Source: Brevundimonas diminuta 470-4 (GTDB taxonomy: Bacteria > Pseudomonadota > Alphaproteobacteria > Caulobacterales > Caulobacteraceae). From it: a DNA stretch of 64,000 nucleotides. This document shows positions 1 to 9,061 of this stretch, piece by piece (the stretch's first letter is position 1; each line of letters starts with the position of its first letter). The DNA is taken from positions 91,108-155,107 of the forward strand of contig KB291725.1 in assembly GCA_000318405.1 (NCBI GenBank), read 5' to 3'. A program made the position numbers and the translations under genes. The notes below the pieces were generated by a model. That model did no database searches, had not been told where the DNA came from, and worked only from the letters and a program-made list of their open reading frames with translations.

Positions 1-267
1 ATAGGCGTTCTCGGCCGTCAGGTGCTCCTTGACGTCGGCCTTGATCAGCGAGGGGTCGCGCAGCACGGCCTGCCAGTTGTCGTCCTTCATCCACTGATAA
101 TCGTCGACGCGGACGCGGCCCAACTGCTCGATGCGGACAGGGACCTTTTTGGCGACGGGCGGCGTGGGCTTGGGCATTGAGGCTCCGGTGCTCTGGCGGG
201 CAAGGGCGGGGGAGGCGGCGATCACGCCGACAGCGGCGGTTGAAGCGATCAATTCGCGACGGTTCAT
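1..267 (-). CDS. S9 family (prolyl oligopeptidase / oligopeptidase B-like) peptidase, N-terminal part
   Basis: Only the first 89 codons are in the window; the gene continues past base 1. The protein opens with a twin-arginine type signal (NRRELIAS, then a hydrophobic stretch and an Ala-rich cleavage region), so export through Tat is likely. The mature start, PPVAKKVPV followed by DDYQWMKDDNW, resembles the first propeller strands of oligopeptidase B and other S9A peptidases, which cleave short peptides after basic or prolyl residues. The catalytic domain is not visible, so the exact subfamily is open. The gene is divergent from the protease at 339. Confidence 0.72.
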   Translation of the reverse strand, partial: MNRRELIASTAAVGVIAASPALARQSTGASMPKPTPPVAKKVPVRIEQLGRVRVDDYQWMKDDNWQAVLRDPSLIKADVKEHLTAENAY

Positions 268-338
268 GGCGTGGGCTTCCCCCTAATATCAATTGAGCCG
301 GACCTTGTGCCCGGCGACGCTCGGCGTCAAATGGCGTC

Positions 339-1172
339 ATGGTCATTCAGGATCTTCCGCCCGAACAACCGGCTGTCGTCGCCGCTGCGCCGCCCGAATG
401 GGATCTGACCGTCGGGGTCATCAACGCCACTGTGCAACTGGATCAGGCCATCGACGGCGGGCAGAGGAAGGTCGGTACCGGCTTCCTTATTTCGGCGCCC
501 AGTCCGGATGGAGCGCCGCGCGTCCTGCTGGTCACGGCGCGCCATGTGCTGGATGTCATGCCGGGGCGTCAGGCGCGGATCGGCTGGCGCACGGCCGAGG
601 CGGATGGCGGCTGGAAATTCACGCCGGAAACCCTGACCATCCGCGATGCGGCGGGCGAACCGATCTGGACCTCCCACCCCGAGCGGGACGTGGCGGTGAT
701 GCAAATCTCGGCGCCGCCCGCCTTCGCTCAGGCGGCGATCCCGGCGGGCTGGCTGGCCGATCAGGGAGCGTTCGACCGCTGGCGGATGGGGCCGGGGGAT
801 GAACTGATGGCGCTGGGCTATCCGCACGGCTTGTCGGCCAACCGGGCTGGTTTCCCGATCCTGAGGCTGGGGCGGATCAGTTCATGGCCGCTGACGCCAA
901 TCCGCCATTTCCCGACCTTCCTGCTCGACTTCGTGGTGGCGCAGGGCAATTCGGGCGGCCCGGTCTTCTGGACCCCGGCGGCGCGTCGCGTGCCGGGCGC
1001 GCCGGTTCCCGACCACCCCTTCATCGCCGGAGTGTTGGTGCAGGAGGTCCAGAGCGGCGGCCAGGGCATCGACCTGGGCGTCGTGGTCCATGCCGACTAT
1101 GTGCGCGAGACGATCGCCCTGCTGGATCAGTCGACCGCCAAGCCAGAAACACAGTCGAACGCCGCGCAGTAG
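339..1172 (+). CDS. trypsin-like serine protease
   Basis: 277 aa. A chymotrypsin-fold triad is visible: His69 in TARHVLD, Asp117 in ERDVAVM and Ser205 in GNSGGPVF, with typical spacing. There is no PDZ domain, as in short Deg/trypsin-like peptidases, and no clear signal peptide from this start, so its location is unclear. Substrate is unknown. No strong ribosome site precedes the ATG at 339; it is simply the first ATG in this frame. The 3' end overlaps the convergent gene at 1127-1843 by 46 bases, with no terminator between them. Confidence 0.8.
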   Translation: MVIQDLPPEQPAVVAAAPPEWDLTVGVINATVQLDQAIDGGQRKVGTGFLISAPSPDGAPRVLLVTARHVLDVMPGRQARIGWRTAEADGGWKFTPETLTIRDAAGEPIWTSHPERDVAVMQISAPPAFAQAAIPAGWLADQGAFDRWRMGPGDELMALGYPHGLSANRAGFPILRLGRISSWPLTPIRHFPTFLLDFVVAQGNSGGPVFWTPAARRVPGAPVPDHPFIAGVLVQEVQSGGQGIDLGVVVHADYVRETIALLDQSTAKPETQSNAAQ

Positions 1173-1843
1173 CGGCGGCGCATTTCGTTTCTGATCAAGG
1201 CCGGATCTTCCGGGCTGGCCTGGCTGACCTGGGCGTACCAGACATCCCAGCCGATCGGTTTCTTGGTCGGCAGATAGTCCACGCCGTGCAGCGCCAGGAC
1301 GCGGGCGATCCCTGCGGCTTGCCAGGCTTTCTCGGCTTCGAGATCGGGGTATAGCTCGGTCATCCAACTGCGCAGCAGCGCTGCCTTTTCGGGCGGCATC
1401 TCATCGACCTTCCAGTCGCGGATCGAGCGTTCGGTTGCTGAGCGGCTGCCGCTATAGAAACTGTCGGTAAAGGCTCGGGCGGCCTCAATATGCTCCGGGC
1501 CCGGCTCGGGGCCTTCCCACGGTTGACGCAGCGGTTCGTCGCCTTCAGTCAGGATGTCGAAGGGCAGTTCGATCGTGAAAGGGACGCCTAGGGGCTGGGC
1601 GACGCGCCCTCGGAACACGATCGCCAGTGCGGCCTGCTGAAAGCCTGCATCGGCCGGCTTGGCCGATACCGCCGCGCACCGGGCGAGGGCGCCGCTTGCG
1701 TTGTTCATGCACTCGAGCGTGACGGTTCCGTTTATCCGCAGGTCTCTGGCCAAGGCGGGGTAGTCGGAACGTGTTACATCCGGGGGCGTCTCCCAGTGCG
1801 CAGGTTCGACCAGCAAAGCCAAGGTCGCCAGCACCGTAATCAT
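1127..1843 (-). CDS. putative exported protein with TonB-C-like domain
   Basis: 238 aa, function not recognised. The start (MITVLATLALLVEPAHW) looks like a short signal peptide, and a GGGAG site lies nine bases before the ATG. Residues about 25-95 (DYPALARDLRINGTVTLEC, then a pair of Cys-containing strands and an F/A-rich helix) resemble the C-terminal domain of TonB/energy-transducer proteins (YPxxA...GxV). The usual N-terminal anchor and Pro-rich spacer are missing, so it is not a working TonB. The C-terminal half is unlike any family I know and ends with two Cys. The domain resemblance is an inference. Confidence 0.6.
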   Translation of the reverse strand: MITVLATLALLVEPAHWETPPDVTRSDYPALARDLRINGTVTLECMNNASGALARCAAVSAKPADAGFQQAALAIVFRGRVAQPLGVPFTIELPFDILTEGDEPLRQPWEGPEPGPEHIEAARAFTDSFYSGSRSATERSIRDWKVDEMPPEKAALLRSWMTELYPDLEAEKAWQAAGIARVLALHGVDYLPTKKPIGWDVWYAQVSQASPEDPALIRNEMRRRYCAAFDCVSGLAVD

Positions 1844-1928
1844 ATAGTGGGCTCCCGATTATGCAGTTCTAGCGACGGTTGCGGCTGTGGTGCAAAAGGC
1901 GCTTTACGCTCAAGTCATGGAACAGCGA

Positions 1929-3713
1929 TCAGCCCGCCAGTGCGTCCACAGTCATCCGTTGCAGCAGTTCCCCGCCCTGACCGACTGCGGCCAGACGGCT
2001 GGAAACGTGGCCCAGGACGTTGGCGGCATAGACTTCGTAGAGGTCCAGCTTGCCCTGCAGCCAGGCGGCGTCGCCGTCATTGGCGTCCAGTTTCGCCTTG
2101 GCAGCCAGGGCGCCCTTGGCCAGCATCCAGCCGCCGACCACGTCGCCCATTAGTTTCAGATAGGCGTCGGCGCCTGCCAGAACATCGGCGGCGCGGGCCG
2201 CGTCCGACTTGGCGTCCAGCAGCCACAGAGTGGCGTCCTCGACCGCCTCGATGGCGGTGGCGAAGCGCTCGACCGGCTTGCCGGTGTAGAGGCGGTCGAT
2301 CTGGGCCAGGGTCGCCTTCATCTCGGCGATCAGGGCCTTGGCCGACTCGCCGCTGTCCATCGACAGCTTGCGGCCCACCAGATCCATCGCCTGGATGCCG
2401 TTGGTGCCTTCGTAGATCGGGGTGATGCGGGCGTCACGATAGTATTGGGCTGCGCCGGTTTCCTCGATGAAGCCCATGCCGCCGTGGACCTGAACGCCCA
2501 GAGAGGCGACCTCGCAGCCGACGTCGGTGGACCACGCCTTGGCGATCGGGGTGAACAGGTCTTCGCGACCCTTCCACGCCTTGCGCTCTTCCTCGGTCGC
2601 GGCATGACGGGCCAGGTCGGCGGCGACGCCGGTCGACAGGCAGATGGCGCGGGCGGCGGCGACCTTGGCCTTCATCACCGACAGCATACGGCGCACGTCG
2701 GGGTGGTCGAAGATCGGCGCGTCCTTCTCGCCCGTCCAGATGCTGCGGCCCTGACGGCGCTCCAGCGCATAGGCCAGGGCGTGCTGATAGGCGCGCTCGG
2801 CGATGCCGACGCCCTCGACGCCGACGGCCAGGCGCGCGGCGTTCATCATGACGAACATATGGGCCAGTCCCTGATTCGGCTGGCCGACCAGTTCGGCGCG
2901 GGCGCCCTCATAGCTCATGACGCAGGTGGGGGAGGCGTGGATGCCCAGCTTGTGCTCCACGCCGACCGGGCGGAAGGCGTTGCGCTCGCCCAGCGAACCG
3001 TCGGCGTTGACCGCGAACTTGGGCGTCAGGAACAGGCTGATGCCCTTGGGCCCCGCAGGCGCGTCGGGCAGGCGGGCCAGCACCAGATGGACGATATTAT
3101 CCGTGGCGTCGTGGTCGCCCCAGGTGATGAAAATCTTCTGGCCGGTCAGGGCGTAGGTCCCGTCGCCGTTGGGAACCGCCGTCGCCGTCAGGGCGCCGAG
3201 ATCCGACCCGGCGTGCGGTTCGGTCAGCACCATGGCGCCGGTCCATTCGCCCGAGACCAGCTTGGGCAGATAGGTCGCCTTCTGATGCTCGTTGCCGACC
3301 TGCTCCAGCGCCTCGATGGAGGCCAGCGACAGCATGGGGCACAGGCCGAACGCCATGTTGGCGGCGTGCACGGTCTCATAGGCCGCCAGCTCCAGCGCCT
3401 TGGGCAGGGCCTGTCCGCCGGCCTCGACCGAGGCGGTCAGGCTGGTCCAGCCGCCGGCCGCGAACTGCTGATAGGCGTCGACGAAACCGGGGGCGGCCGT
3501 CACCGCGCCGTTGGCGTATTTGGCGCCCGCCAGATCGCCAGGGCGGTTCAGCGGGGCCAGAACCTCTTCCGAAAACTGACCGGCGGCGTCCAGAACGGCC
3601 GAGGCGACATCGGCGTCGTAATCGGGAAAGGCGCCGGTCGCCGCCACCTGGCCGATCCCGGCCACGGCGTCGAGGGCGAAGGCGATGTCACGGACGGGGG
3701 CGCGGTAGCTCAT
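1929..3713 (-). CDS. acyl-CoA dehydrogenase
   Basis: 594 aa. FAD enzyme catalysing alpha,beta-dehydrogenation of acyl-CoA in fatty-acid or related acyl-CoA degradation. Visible in order: N-terminal helical domain, FAD/substrate signature AMVLTEPHAGSD (about 160-171), the middle beta domain, the C-terminal helical domain, and ITPIYEGTNGIQ with the likely catalytic base Glu435. A further C-terminal extension of about 140 residues marks the long, roughly 600-residue bacterial subfamily (as in DmdC-like enzymes) rather than the 380-residue type. A GAGGA site lies six bases before the ATG. Chain-length preference cannot be read from the sequence. Confidence 0.92.
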   Translation of the reverse strand: MSYRAPVRDIAFALDAVAGIGQVAATGAFPDYDADVASAVLDAAGQFSEEVLAPLNRPGDLAGAKYANGAVTAAPGFVDAYQQFAAGGWTSLTASVEAGGQALPKALELAAYETVHAANMAFGLCPMLSLASIEALEQVGNEHQKATYLPKLVSGEWTGAMVLTEPHAGSDLGALTATAVPNGDGTYALTGQKIFITWGDHDATDNIVHLVLARLPDAPAGPKGISLFLTPKFAVNADGSLGERNAFRPVGVEHKLGIHASPTCVMSYEGARAELVGQPNQGLAHMFVMMNAARLAVGVEGVGIAERAYQHALAYALERRQGRSIWTGEKDAPIFDHPDVRRMLSVMKAKVAAARAICLSTGVAADLARHAATEEERKAWKGREDLFTPIAKAWSTDVGCEVASLGVQVHGGMGFIEETGAAQYYRDARITPIYEGTNGIQAMDLVGRKLSMDSGESAKALIAEMKATLAQIDRLYTGKPVERFATAIEAVEDATLWLLDAKSDAARAADVLAGADAYLKLMGDVVGGWMLAKGALAAKAKLDANDGDAAWLQGKLDLYEVYAANVLGHVSSRLAAVGQGGELLQRMTVDALAG

Positions 3714-3850
3714 CGGTTATCCTCAGAAAGACGTAGCGCTTCTGTCGGCCCCTGCGCTGTTGGGCGCAAGCCTGCTTGGACTTTGGTCGAGTTTCCGCGC
3801 ACTGTACGCGCCTGTTTGAACGGCTGACGCCGCGTAAGGAAAGAGCGACC

Positions 3851-4789
3851 GTGCCCGCCGACCGACCCGCCAGGGGCGACAGCCCAGAAATCGCCGCCGA
3901 GGCGCTGAAGACGGGACGTCTGGTCATCCTGCCGACCGAGACGGTCTACGGGCTGGCGGCCGACGCCTCCAATCCTCAGGCGGTGGCCCGCATCTTCGAG
4001 GCCAAGGGGCGGCCGCGTTTCAATCCTCTAATCGCCCATGTCGCCAACGCCGTCGACGCCGAAGACATCGCCGTGTTCGACGCCAAGGCGCGGGCGCTGG
4101 CCGAGGCCTTCTGGCCGGGACCGCTGACGATCGTGGCGCCCGTGCGGGACCGTGACCGGGTGTGCGATCTGGCGCGGGCCGGACTGGACAGCGTGGCCGT
4201 GCGCGTACCGGCTCATCCGCGCGCGCGGGCGGTCATCGGGGCCTTCGGCGGGCCGGTTGTCGCGCCCTCAGCCAACCGTTCCGGACGGCCCAGCCCGACC
4301 ACCTTTGCTGACGCCTTGGAGGAGACGGGTCAGGCCGTGGGCGCCGCTGTCGATGGCGGGGCATGCGCCGTGGGCGTGGAAAGCACCGTCGTCTCGGTGC
4401 TGAACGGCAAGGTGTCCCTGTTGCGTCCGGGCTCTGTCACCCGCGAAGAACTTCAGGCCGTGGTCGGGCCTCTGGATGAAGGCGGGCAGGGGCATCGCTC
4501 GCCCGGTCGGCTGACTCTGCATTACGCGCCCGACGCCCCGGTGCGAATCGAGGCGGAAGGCGCCGGGGACGGCGAGATCCTGCTGGGGTTCGGTCCAGAC
4601 GTCGGCGATCCGCGTTGGAACCTCAGCCCGACTGGCGACCTGCGTGAGGCGGCGGCTAATCTGTTCCGCCTGCTGCGGGAGGCGGATCGCATGAAGCCTT
4701 CCGGGATCGCTGTGTCGCCCATTCCGGCCAAGGGGCTGGGCGAGGCGATCAACGACCGTCTGCGCCGCGCGGCGGGTTTTGTCGGCTAG
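3851..4789 (+). CDS. tsaC: L-threonylcarbamoyladenylate synthase (Sua5/YrdC)
   Basis: 312 aa from the GTG at 3851, chosen because AAGGAAAG lies just upstream; an in-frame TTG at 3776 would add 25 unconserved residues. It makes threonylcarbamoyl-AMP from Thr, bicarbonate and ATP for tRNA t6A37 formation. The YrdC core is clear: LPTETVYGLAADA, KGRPRFNPL, VAVRVPAHP, APSANRSGRPSPT and VESTVV. Length and the C-terminal PGRLTLHYAPDAP segment indicate the two-domain Sua5 type with its linker and Sua5 domain. The stop overlaps the convergent patatin gene by four bases. Confidence 0.93.
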   Translation: MPADRPARGDSPEIAAEALKTGRLVILPTETVYGLAADASNPQAVARIFEAKGRPRFNPLIAHVANAVDAEDIAVFDAKARALAEAFWPGPLTIVAPVRDRDRVCDLARAGLDSVAVRVPAHPRARAVIGAFGGPVVAPSANRSGRPSPTTFADALEETGQAVGAAVDGGACAVGVESTVVSVLNGKVSLLRPGSVTREELQAVVGPLDEGGQGHRSPGRLTLHYAPDAPVRIEAEGAGDGEILLGFGPDVGDPRWNLSPTGDLREAAANLFRLLREADRMKPSGIAVSPIPAKGLGEAINDRLRRAAGFVG

Positions 4790-5808
4790 AGAAACCGCGC
4801 CTTCACGTCCACGCTGGACGCCTTGCCGACCTTAGGCAGACAGTTTTCAAGCCACGCCTCGGCCGCCGTCCGGCCGTGCTGCTTCAGCTTGTTCAGATAG
4901 CTCCACTCCGTATCGAACTTGGAATGCAGGGATTCGCCGCCCAGCCATTCGTCCGCCTCGATGACGTGGATGCGGATGCCGCGTCGACGGTCTTCGCCGG
5001 GTTTCAGCTTGCCCTCGGCGATCAGGTCTTGAACGAAGGCGACGGCGCGCAGTTCGGCGACCAGCGGGGCGTTGAAGACGATCTCGTTCAGACGGTCGTT
5101 GATGTCGCCCGCCTCGCGCGGCGTCTCGTCACGCTGGAAGGGATTGAGCGGCAGCAGCAGGATGTCATCTGGCGTGTCCGTATAGAACAGCGGCCACAAC
5201 GCCGGATTGGCCAGATAACCGCCATCCCAATAGGGCTCGCCCTCGATTTCAACCGCCTGAAACAACTGGGGCAGGCAGGCCGAGGCCAGCAGCACCTCGG
5301 GCGCCATTTCGTCGGACTTGAAGATGCGTGACCGACCCGCGCGCACCGCCGTCGTTGAGACGAACATCTGGATGGAGGAGGCGCGCAGGGCCTCGAAATC
5401 CACCGCCGTCTCCAGCACCCGGCGCAGCGGGTTGAGGTTGAAGGGGTTGAAGGCGTAGGGGCTCATCGACAGGGCCAGCGTCTGCCCCGCCTGCCACATC
5501 GGGGTGCCTTTCAGCCAGTCCGGCGTCAGGGCCTTGGACCAGACAGAGCTGTCGCCGAAGACGTTGCGGCCGCCGGACTGGTTCACCTCGCGCCACAGGA
5601 GGTCCAGCGTCTCGCGCCCGCCCTCGGCGCCGCCGCGTTCCAGCCCGGTGATCAGGGCGGCGGCGTTCATCGCCCCGGCCGAGGCGGCGGTGACGGCGCG
5701 CACGTCCAGCACATCGGCCTCAAGCAGCCGGTCCAGCACGCCCCATTGAAAGGCGCCGTGGGCGCCGCCACCCTGCAGGGCCAGACAGACAGGTTTGCGT
5801 TTCGCCAT
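4786..5808 (-). CDS. patatin-like phospholipase
   Basis: 340 aa from the ATG at 5808, which has GGAGAGG upstream; the longer frame to 5892 adds residues before the conserved start. Patatins are lipid acyl hydrolases with a Ser-Asp dyad. Visible are the oxyanion loop LQGGGAHGAF (11-20), Ser43 in TAASAGAMNA and Asp195 in YWDGGYLANP. The nucleophile elbow reads A-A-S-A-G instead of G-x-S-x-G. The C-terminal third (NPFQRDETPRE..., IHVIEADEWL) resembles the DUF3734 domain of bacterial patatins. No signal peptide is seen, so it is probably cytoplasmic or membrane-peripheral. Confidence 0.88.
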   Translation of the reverse strand: MAKRKPVCLALQGGGAHGAFQWGVLDRLLEADVLDVRAVTAASAGAMNAAALITGLERGGAEGGRETLDLLWREVNQSGGRNVFGDSSVWSKALTPDWLKGTPMWQAGQTLALSMSPYAFNPFNLNPLRRVLETAVDFEALRASSIQMFVSTTAVRAGRSRIFKSDEMAPEVLLASACLPQLFQAVEIEGEPYWDGGYLANPALWPLFYTDTPDDILLLPLNPFQRDETPREAGDINDRLNEIVFNAPLVAELRAVAFVQDLIAEGKLKPGEDRRRGIRIHVIEADEWLGGESLHSKFDTEWSYLNKLKQHGRTAAEAWLENCLPKVGKASSVDVKARFL

Positions 5809-5848
5809 CAGCCTCTCCGTCTTTCGGCCCGCGTGGCCGATGTGAAGG

Positions 5849-6637
5849 CTATTGCGCCGTCCAGCCGCCGTCGACGGAGAAGTGGGCGCCATTGGCCGAG
5901 GCGCCGAGGTCCGACGCCAGATAGAGGAAGATGCCCGCCAGTTCGTCGGTCGTGACGAAGCGCTTGGTCGGCTGCGAGCCCAGGATGACGTTCTTCATCA
6001 CGTCTTCCTCGCTCATGTTGCGGGTGCGGGCCTGATCCTGAATCTGCTTGGCGACGATCGGCGTCTCGACGAAGCCGGGGCAGATGGCGTTGCAGGTGAT
6101 GTTGTCCTGCGCCAACTCCAGAGCCACTGTCTTGGTGAAGCCGATCACGCCATGCTTGGCGGCGACATAGGCGGACTTGAACGGGCTGGCGACCAGGCCG
6201 TGAGCCGAGGCGACGTTGATGATCCGGCCGCGCCCCTGCGCCTTCATGATCGGGATCGCCGCCTTGGTGGCGTAGAAGGTCGAGGACAGGTTTATGGCGA
6301 TGATCTTTTCCCACGCCTCGGCGGGGAAGTCCTCGACGGCCTCGACGTGTTGAATTCCGGCGTTGTTGACCAGAATGTCGAGGCGGCCCAGTTCGCGATG
6401 GGCCGTGGCGATCATGTCCTCGATCTGATCCGGCTGGGTCATGTCGGCGGGGTGATAGAGGACGCGCACGCCGGTCTCGGCGGCCAGATCGGTGCGCGTC
6501 TTCTCGATGGCTTCGGCGTCGCCCAGGCCGTTCAGCACCACATCGCCGCCGCACAGGGCGACAGCTCGCGCAAACGCCAGCCCGATGCCCGAGGTCGAGC
6601 CGGTGACGACCGCGACGCGGCCTTTGAGATCGTTCAT
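5849..6637 (-). CDS. bdhA: 3-hydroxybutyrate dehydrogenase
   Basis: 262 aa short-chain dehydrogenase interconverting (R)-3-hydroxybutyrate and acetoacetate with NAD, normally in polyhydroxybutyrate or ketone-body metabolism. Seen: Rossmann motif TGSTSGIG, NNAG, the catalytic Ser in NVASAHG followed by YVAAK, and the family-typical stretches IQHVEAVEDFP and CPGFVETPIV. It ends in VDGGWTAQ, as this subfamily does. The start at 6637 gives the usual length; ATGs at 6646 and 6679 are possible, and none has a strong ribosome site. It sits directly upstream of the patatin gene on the same strand, 40 bases apart. Confidence 0.9.
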   Translation of the reverse strand: MNDLKGRVAVVTGSTSGIGLAFARAVALCGGDVVLNGLGDAEAIEKTRTDLAAETGVRVLYHPADMTQPDQIEDMIATAHRELGRLDILVNNAGIQHVEAVEDFPAEAWEKIIAINLSSTFYATKAAIPIMKAQGRGRIINVASAHGLVASPFKSAYVAAKHGVIGFTKTVALELAQDNITCNAICPGFVETPIVAKQIQDQARTRNMSEEDVMKNVILGSQPTKRFVTTDELAGIFLYLASDLGASANGAHFSVDGGWTAQ

Positions 6638-6711
6638 CGCGAACATGACAGAAAGAACCCGTGGAAGATGATGCTGCAACGCAACCTAACCGCAGTCGTT
6701 CAATCTGGCGA

Positions 6712-7485
6712 TCAGGAATTTCCTTCCCTGATGAATATCCAGTCGGTGTCCGTCGATAGAGTCTTGTCGAAGCGATAGCCGTCGCGGTCGAAGGCCTTCA
6801 GGTCATCGGCCTTCTCCAGCCGGTTTTCGATGGCGAAGCGGGCCATGCCGCCGCGCGCCTTCTTGGCATAGAAGGAGATGATGCGGGCCTCGCCATCCTT
6901 CTTCTCCTTGAAGTGTGGGGTCACGACCGGAAGCTTCAGCGCCCGTGCATCGACGGCGCCGAAATATTCGTGGCTGGCCAGGTTCACCAGCGTCTGCTCG
7001 GGCAGTTTGCCGGCGTCTTCGTTCAGGCGTAGGGAAATCCGTTCGCCCCAGAAATCATACAGGGTGGCGCCGCGCTTGGTCTTCAGCCGGATGCCCATCT
7101 CCAGCCGATAGGGCTGGATCGCATCCAGCGGACGCAGCAGGCCGTAGAACCCCGACAGGATACGCAGGTGATCCTGCGCCCAGTTCAGATCGTCCACCGA
7201 AAGGGTGCGGGCCGACAGCCCCTCATAGACATCGCCCGCAAAGGCGAAGACGGCCTGAAGCGCGCCCTCGGACGTCTCATTGTCGAAGGCCTGAAAGCGT
7301 TGGTAGTTCAACTCGGCCAGGGCGTCGGAAATCGACATCAGACGGCGCAGGTCCGCGCGGCTGAGTTCACGCGTCACCTTGGCCAGTTCGGCCGTCTCAT
7401 CGGCGCATCGCCTTGGCGTCACGGGGGCGTCGATGGCGGGCGGGTTGAAGTCCAGCTTTTTGGCCGGGGACAGGACGATCAACAA
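6712..7485 (-). CDS. yaaA: YaaA family peroxide stress protein
   Basis: 257 aa from a TTG at 7485 with CGGAG nine bases upstream. This start reproduces the family N-terminus (MLIVLSPAKKLDF); the upstream frame to 7524 is not conserved. The family (DUF328/UPF0246) lowers free intracellular iron and DNA damage during hydrogen peroxide stress in E. coli. Conserved blocks seen: SPAKKLDF, LNYQRFQAF, ALQAVFAFAGDVYEGL, LRILSGFYGLLRPLD, YRLEMG, LVNLASHEYF and IISFYAKKARG. The TTG start and the blunt ribosome site suggest modest expression. Confidence 0.9.
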   Translation of the reverse strand: MLIVLSPAKKLDFNPPAIDAPVTPRRCADETAELAKVTRELSRADLRRLMSISDALAELNYQRFQAFDNETSEGALQAVFAFAGDVYEGLSARTLSVDDLNWAQDHLRILSGFYGLLRPLDAIQPYRLEMGIRLKTKRGATLYDFWGERISLRLNEDAGKLPEQTLVNLASHEYFGAVDARALKLPVVTPHFKEKKDGEARIISFYAKKARGGMARFAIENRLEKADDLKAFDRDGYRFDKTLSTDTDWIFIREGNS

Positions 7486-7580
7486 GACGATCGACTCCGT
7501 ATGCGTCTCAAGAGCGGGCCTCATAGGCCGCTTCCATGACGTTTTGAACCGCCTGAAACGTCACATACGGTCGCAAGTCA

Positions 7581-8984
7581 TCAAAAGAGGACCGCCGGGT
7601 TCATGATCCGCTGGGGGTCGATGGCCTGACGGATCGCCTGCATGGTCGTTATTTCGAGCGGCGATTTGTAACGTCGCGCCTCGTCGGTTTTCAGCCGCCC
7701 CAGGCCGTGTTCAGCCGAAATGGAGCCGTCGTAACGGGCCACGACATCGTGCACGACCTGCGATCCCTCCATCCAGCGAGAGATGAAGGCGGCGACGTCC
7801 TCGCCCACGCCGGGGATCACATCATAGTGAAGATTGCCGTCGCCGACGTGGCCGAAGACCGACACGCGGCAGCCGGGATGGAACCCCTCCACCGCCGCCG
7901 TGGCCTCGTCGATGAAATCAGCGATTCGCGATACGGGAACTGAGACGTCGTGTTTCCAGCCGCCGCCTTCGGGCTTGAGGGCGGCCGAATGCTCTTCGCG
8001 CAGACGCCAGAACTCGGCTTTCTGAGCGTCGTTCTGGGCGATGGCGGCGTCGACGATCAGACCTTCCTCGAAGGCGGCGGTCAGCAGGCGCTCCATCGCC
8101 GCCTCGGCGCCGTTTGGCTCGCCTGAGGCCAGCTCGATCAGCACATACCAGGGCGGCGTCGACTCCAGCGGTTCGCGTGTGTCGGGGATGTTCTTCAGCA
8201 CCAGGCTCATGCCCAGCCGTTTCATCAGCTCGAACGCCTCTACGCCGCCGCCGGTCTCGGCCTTGGCGCGGGCCAGCAGTTCAACGGCGTTGTGGTGGCT
8301 CTCCAGCCCGACGATGGCCGTGGCGCGGCTGCGCATGATGGGAAACAGCTTCAGCGTGGCCGCCGTGATGACGCCCAGCGTGCCCTCGGCGCCGATGAAC
8401 ATCTGCTTCAGGTCATAGCCGGTATTGTCCTTGCGCAGGCGCTTCAGGCCGTTGAACACCTGACCGTCGGGCATGACCGCCTCGATGCCCAGCACCAGAT
8501 CGCGCATCATGCCGTAGCGCAGGACCGCAGTGCCGCCTGCGTTGGTCGAGATCACGCCGCCGATGGTGGCCGACCCCTCGGCCGCGAGGCTGAGGGGGAA
8601 GAAGCGGTCCTTCTCCTTGGCCACTTCCTGCGCCTCCAGCAGGGTCACGCCCGCTTCGACCGTCATGGCGTCGTCCAGCGGCGTCACGTCGCGCACCGTC
8701 CGCAGCTTGCGCGTGGACAGCAGAACCTCGCCGTAAGGAATCTGGCCGCCGACAAGTCCGGTGCCGCCGCCCTGCGTCACCACGGCCACGCCGTGACGGG
8801 CGCAGATCTCGATGGCGCGGGCGACCTCTTCGGTCGTGCGGGGCTGCAGCAGCAGGGGCGTTTCGCCGGTCCAGCGACCACGCCATTCGGTCAGCCACGG
8901 CGCCATCTCTGCGGCGTCTTGCGTCCAGGCGCCGGGCAGGGCGGCCTTCAGTTCAGCGAGGGATTCTGGCGTGGGGAGGGTCAT
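7581..8984 (-). CDS. FAD-binding oxidoreductase (D-lactate/D-2-hydroxyglutarate dehydrogenase type)
   Basis: 467 aa from the ATG at 8984 (AAGG upstream). The PCMH-type FAD domain shows VVTQGGGTGLVGGQ and ATIGGVISTNAGGTAVLRYG. The C-terminal FAD-oxidase cap has VFGHVGDGNLHYDV with metal-binding His residues, and ends in SAEHGLGRLKT and IDPQRIMNPAVLF. This is the GlcD / D-2-hydroxyglutarate dehydrogenase family, which oxidises D-2-hydroxyacids and passes electrons to a carrier. No GlcE/GlcF partner is nearby, which favours a stand-alone D-lactate or D-2-hydroxyglutarate dehydrogenase over glycolate oxidase. The exact substrate is not determined. Confidence 0.88.
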   Translation of the reverse strand: MTLPTPESLAELKAALPGAWTQDAAEMAPWLTEWRGRWTGETPLLLQPRTTEEVARAIEICARHGVAVVTQGGGTGLVGGQIPYGEVLLSTRKLRTVRDVTPLDDAMTVEAGVTLLEAQEVAKEKDRFFPLSLAAEGSATIGGVISTNAGGTAVLRYGMMRDLVLGIEAVMPDGQVFNGLKRLRKDNTGYDLKQMFIGAEGTLGVITAATLKLFPIMRSRATAIVGLESHHNAVELLARAKAETGGGVEAFELMKRLGMSLVLKNIPDTREPLESTPPWYVLIELASGEPNGAEAAMERLLTAAFEEGLIVDAAIAQNDAQKAEFWRLREEHSAALKPEGGGWKHDVSVPVSRIADFIDEATAAVEGFHPGCRVSVFGHVGDGNLHYDVIPGVGEDVAAFISRWMEGSQVVHDVVARYDGSISAEHGLGRLKTDEARRYKSPLEITTMQAIRQAIDPQRIMNPAVLF

Positions 8985-9061
8985 ATCGGCCTTGTGGCAA
9001 AAGGCGCGACGTGGTGGAAGCGCAAAACCATGCCTTCTGGCGGTCAATTTAAGGGCAAAAC

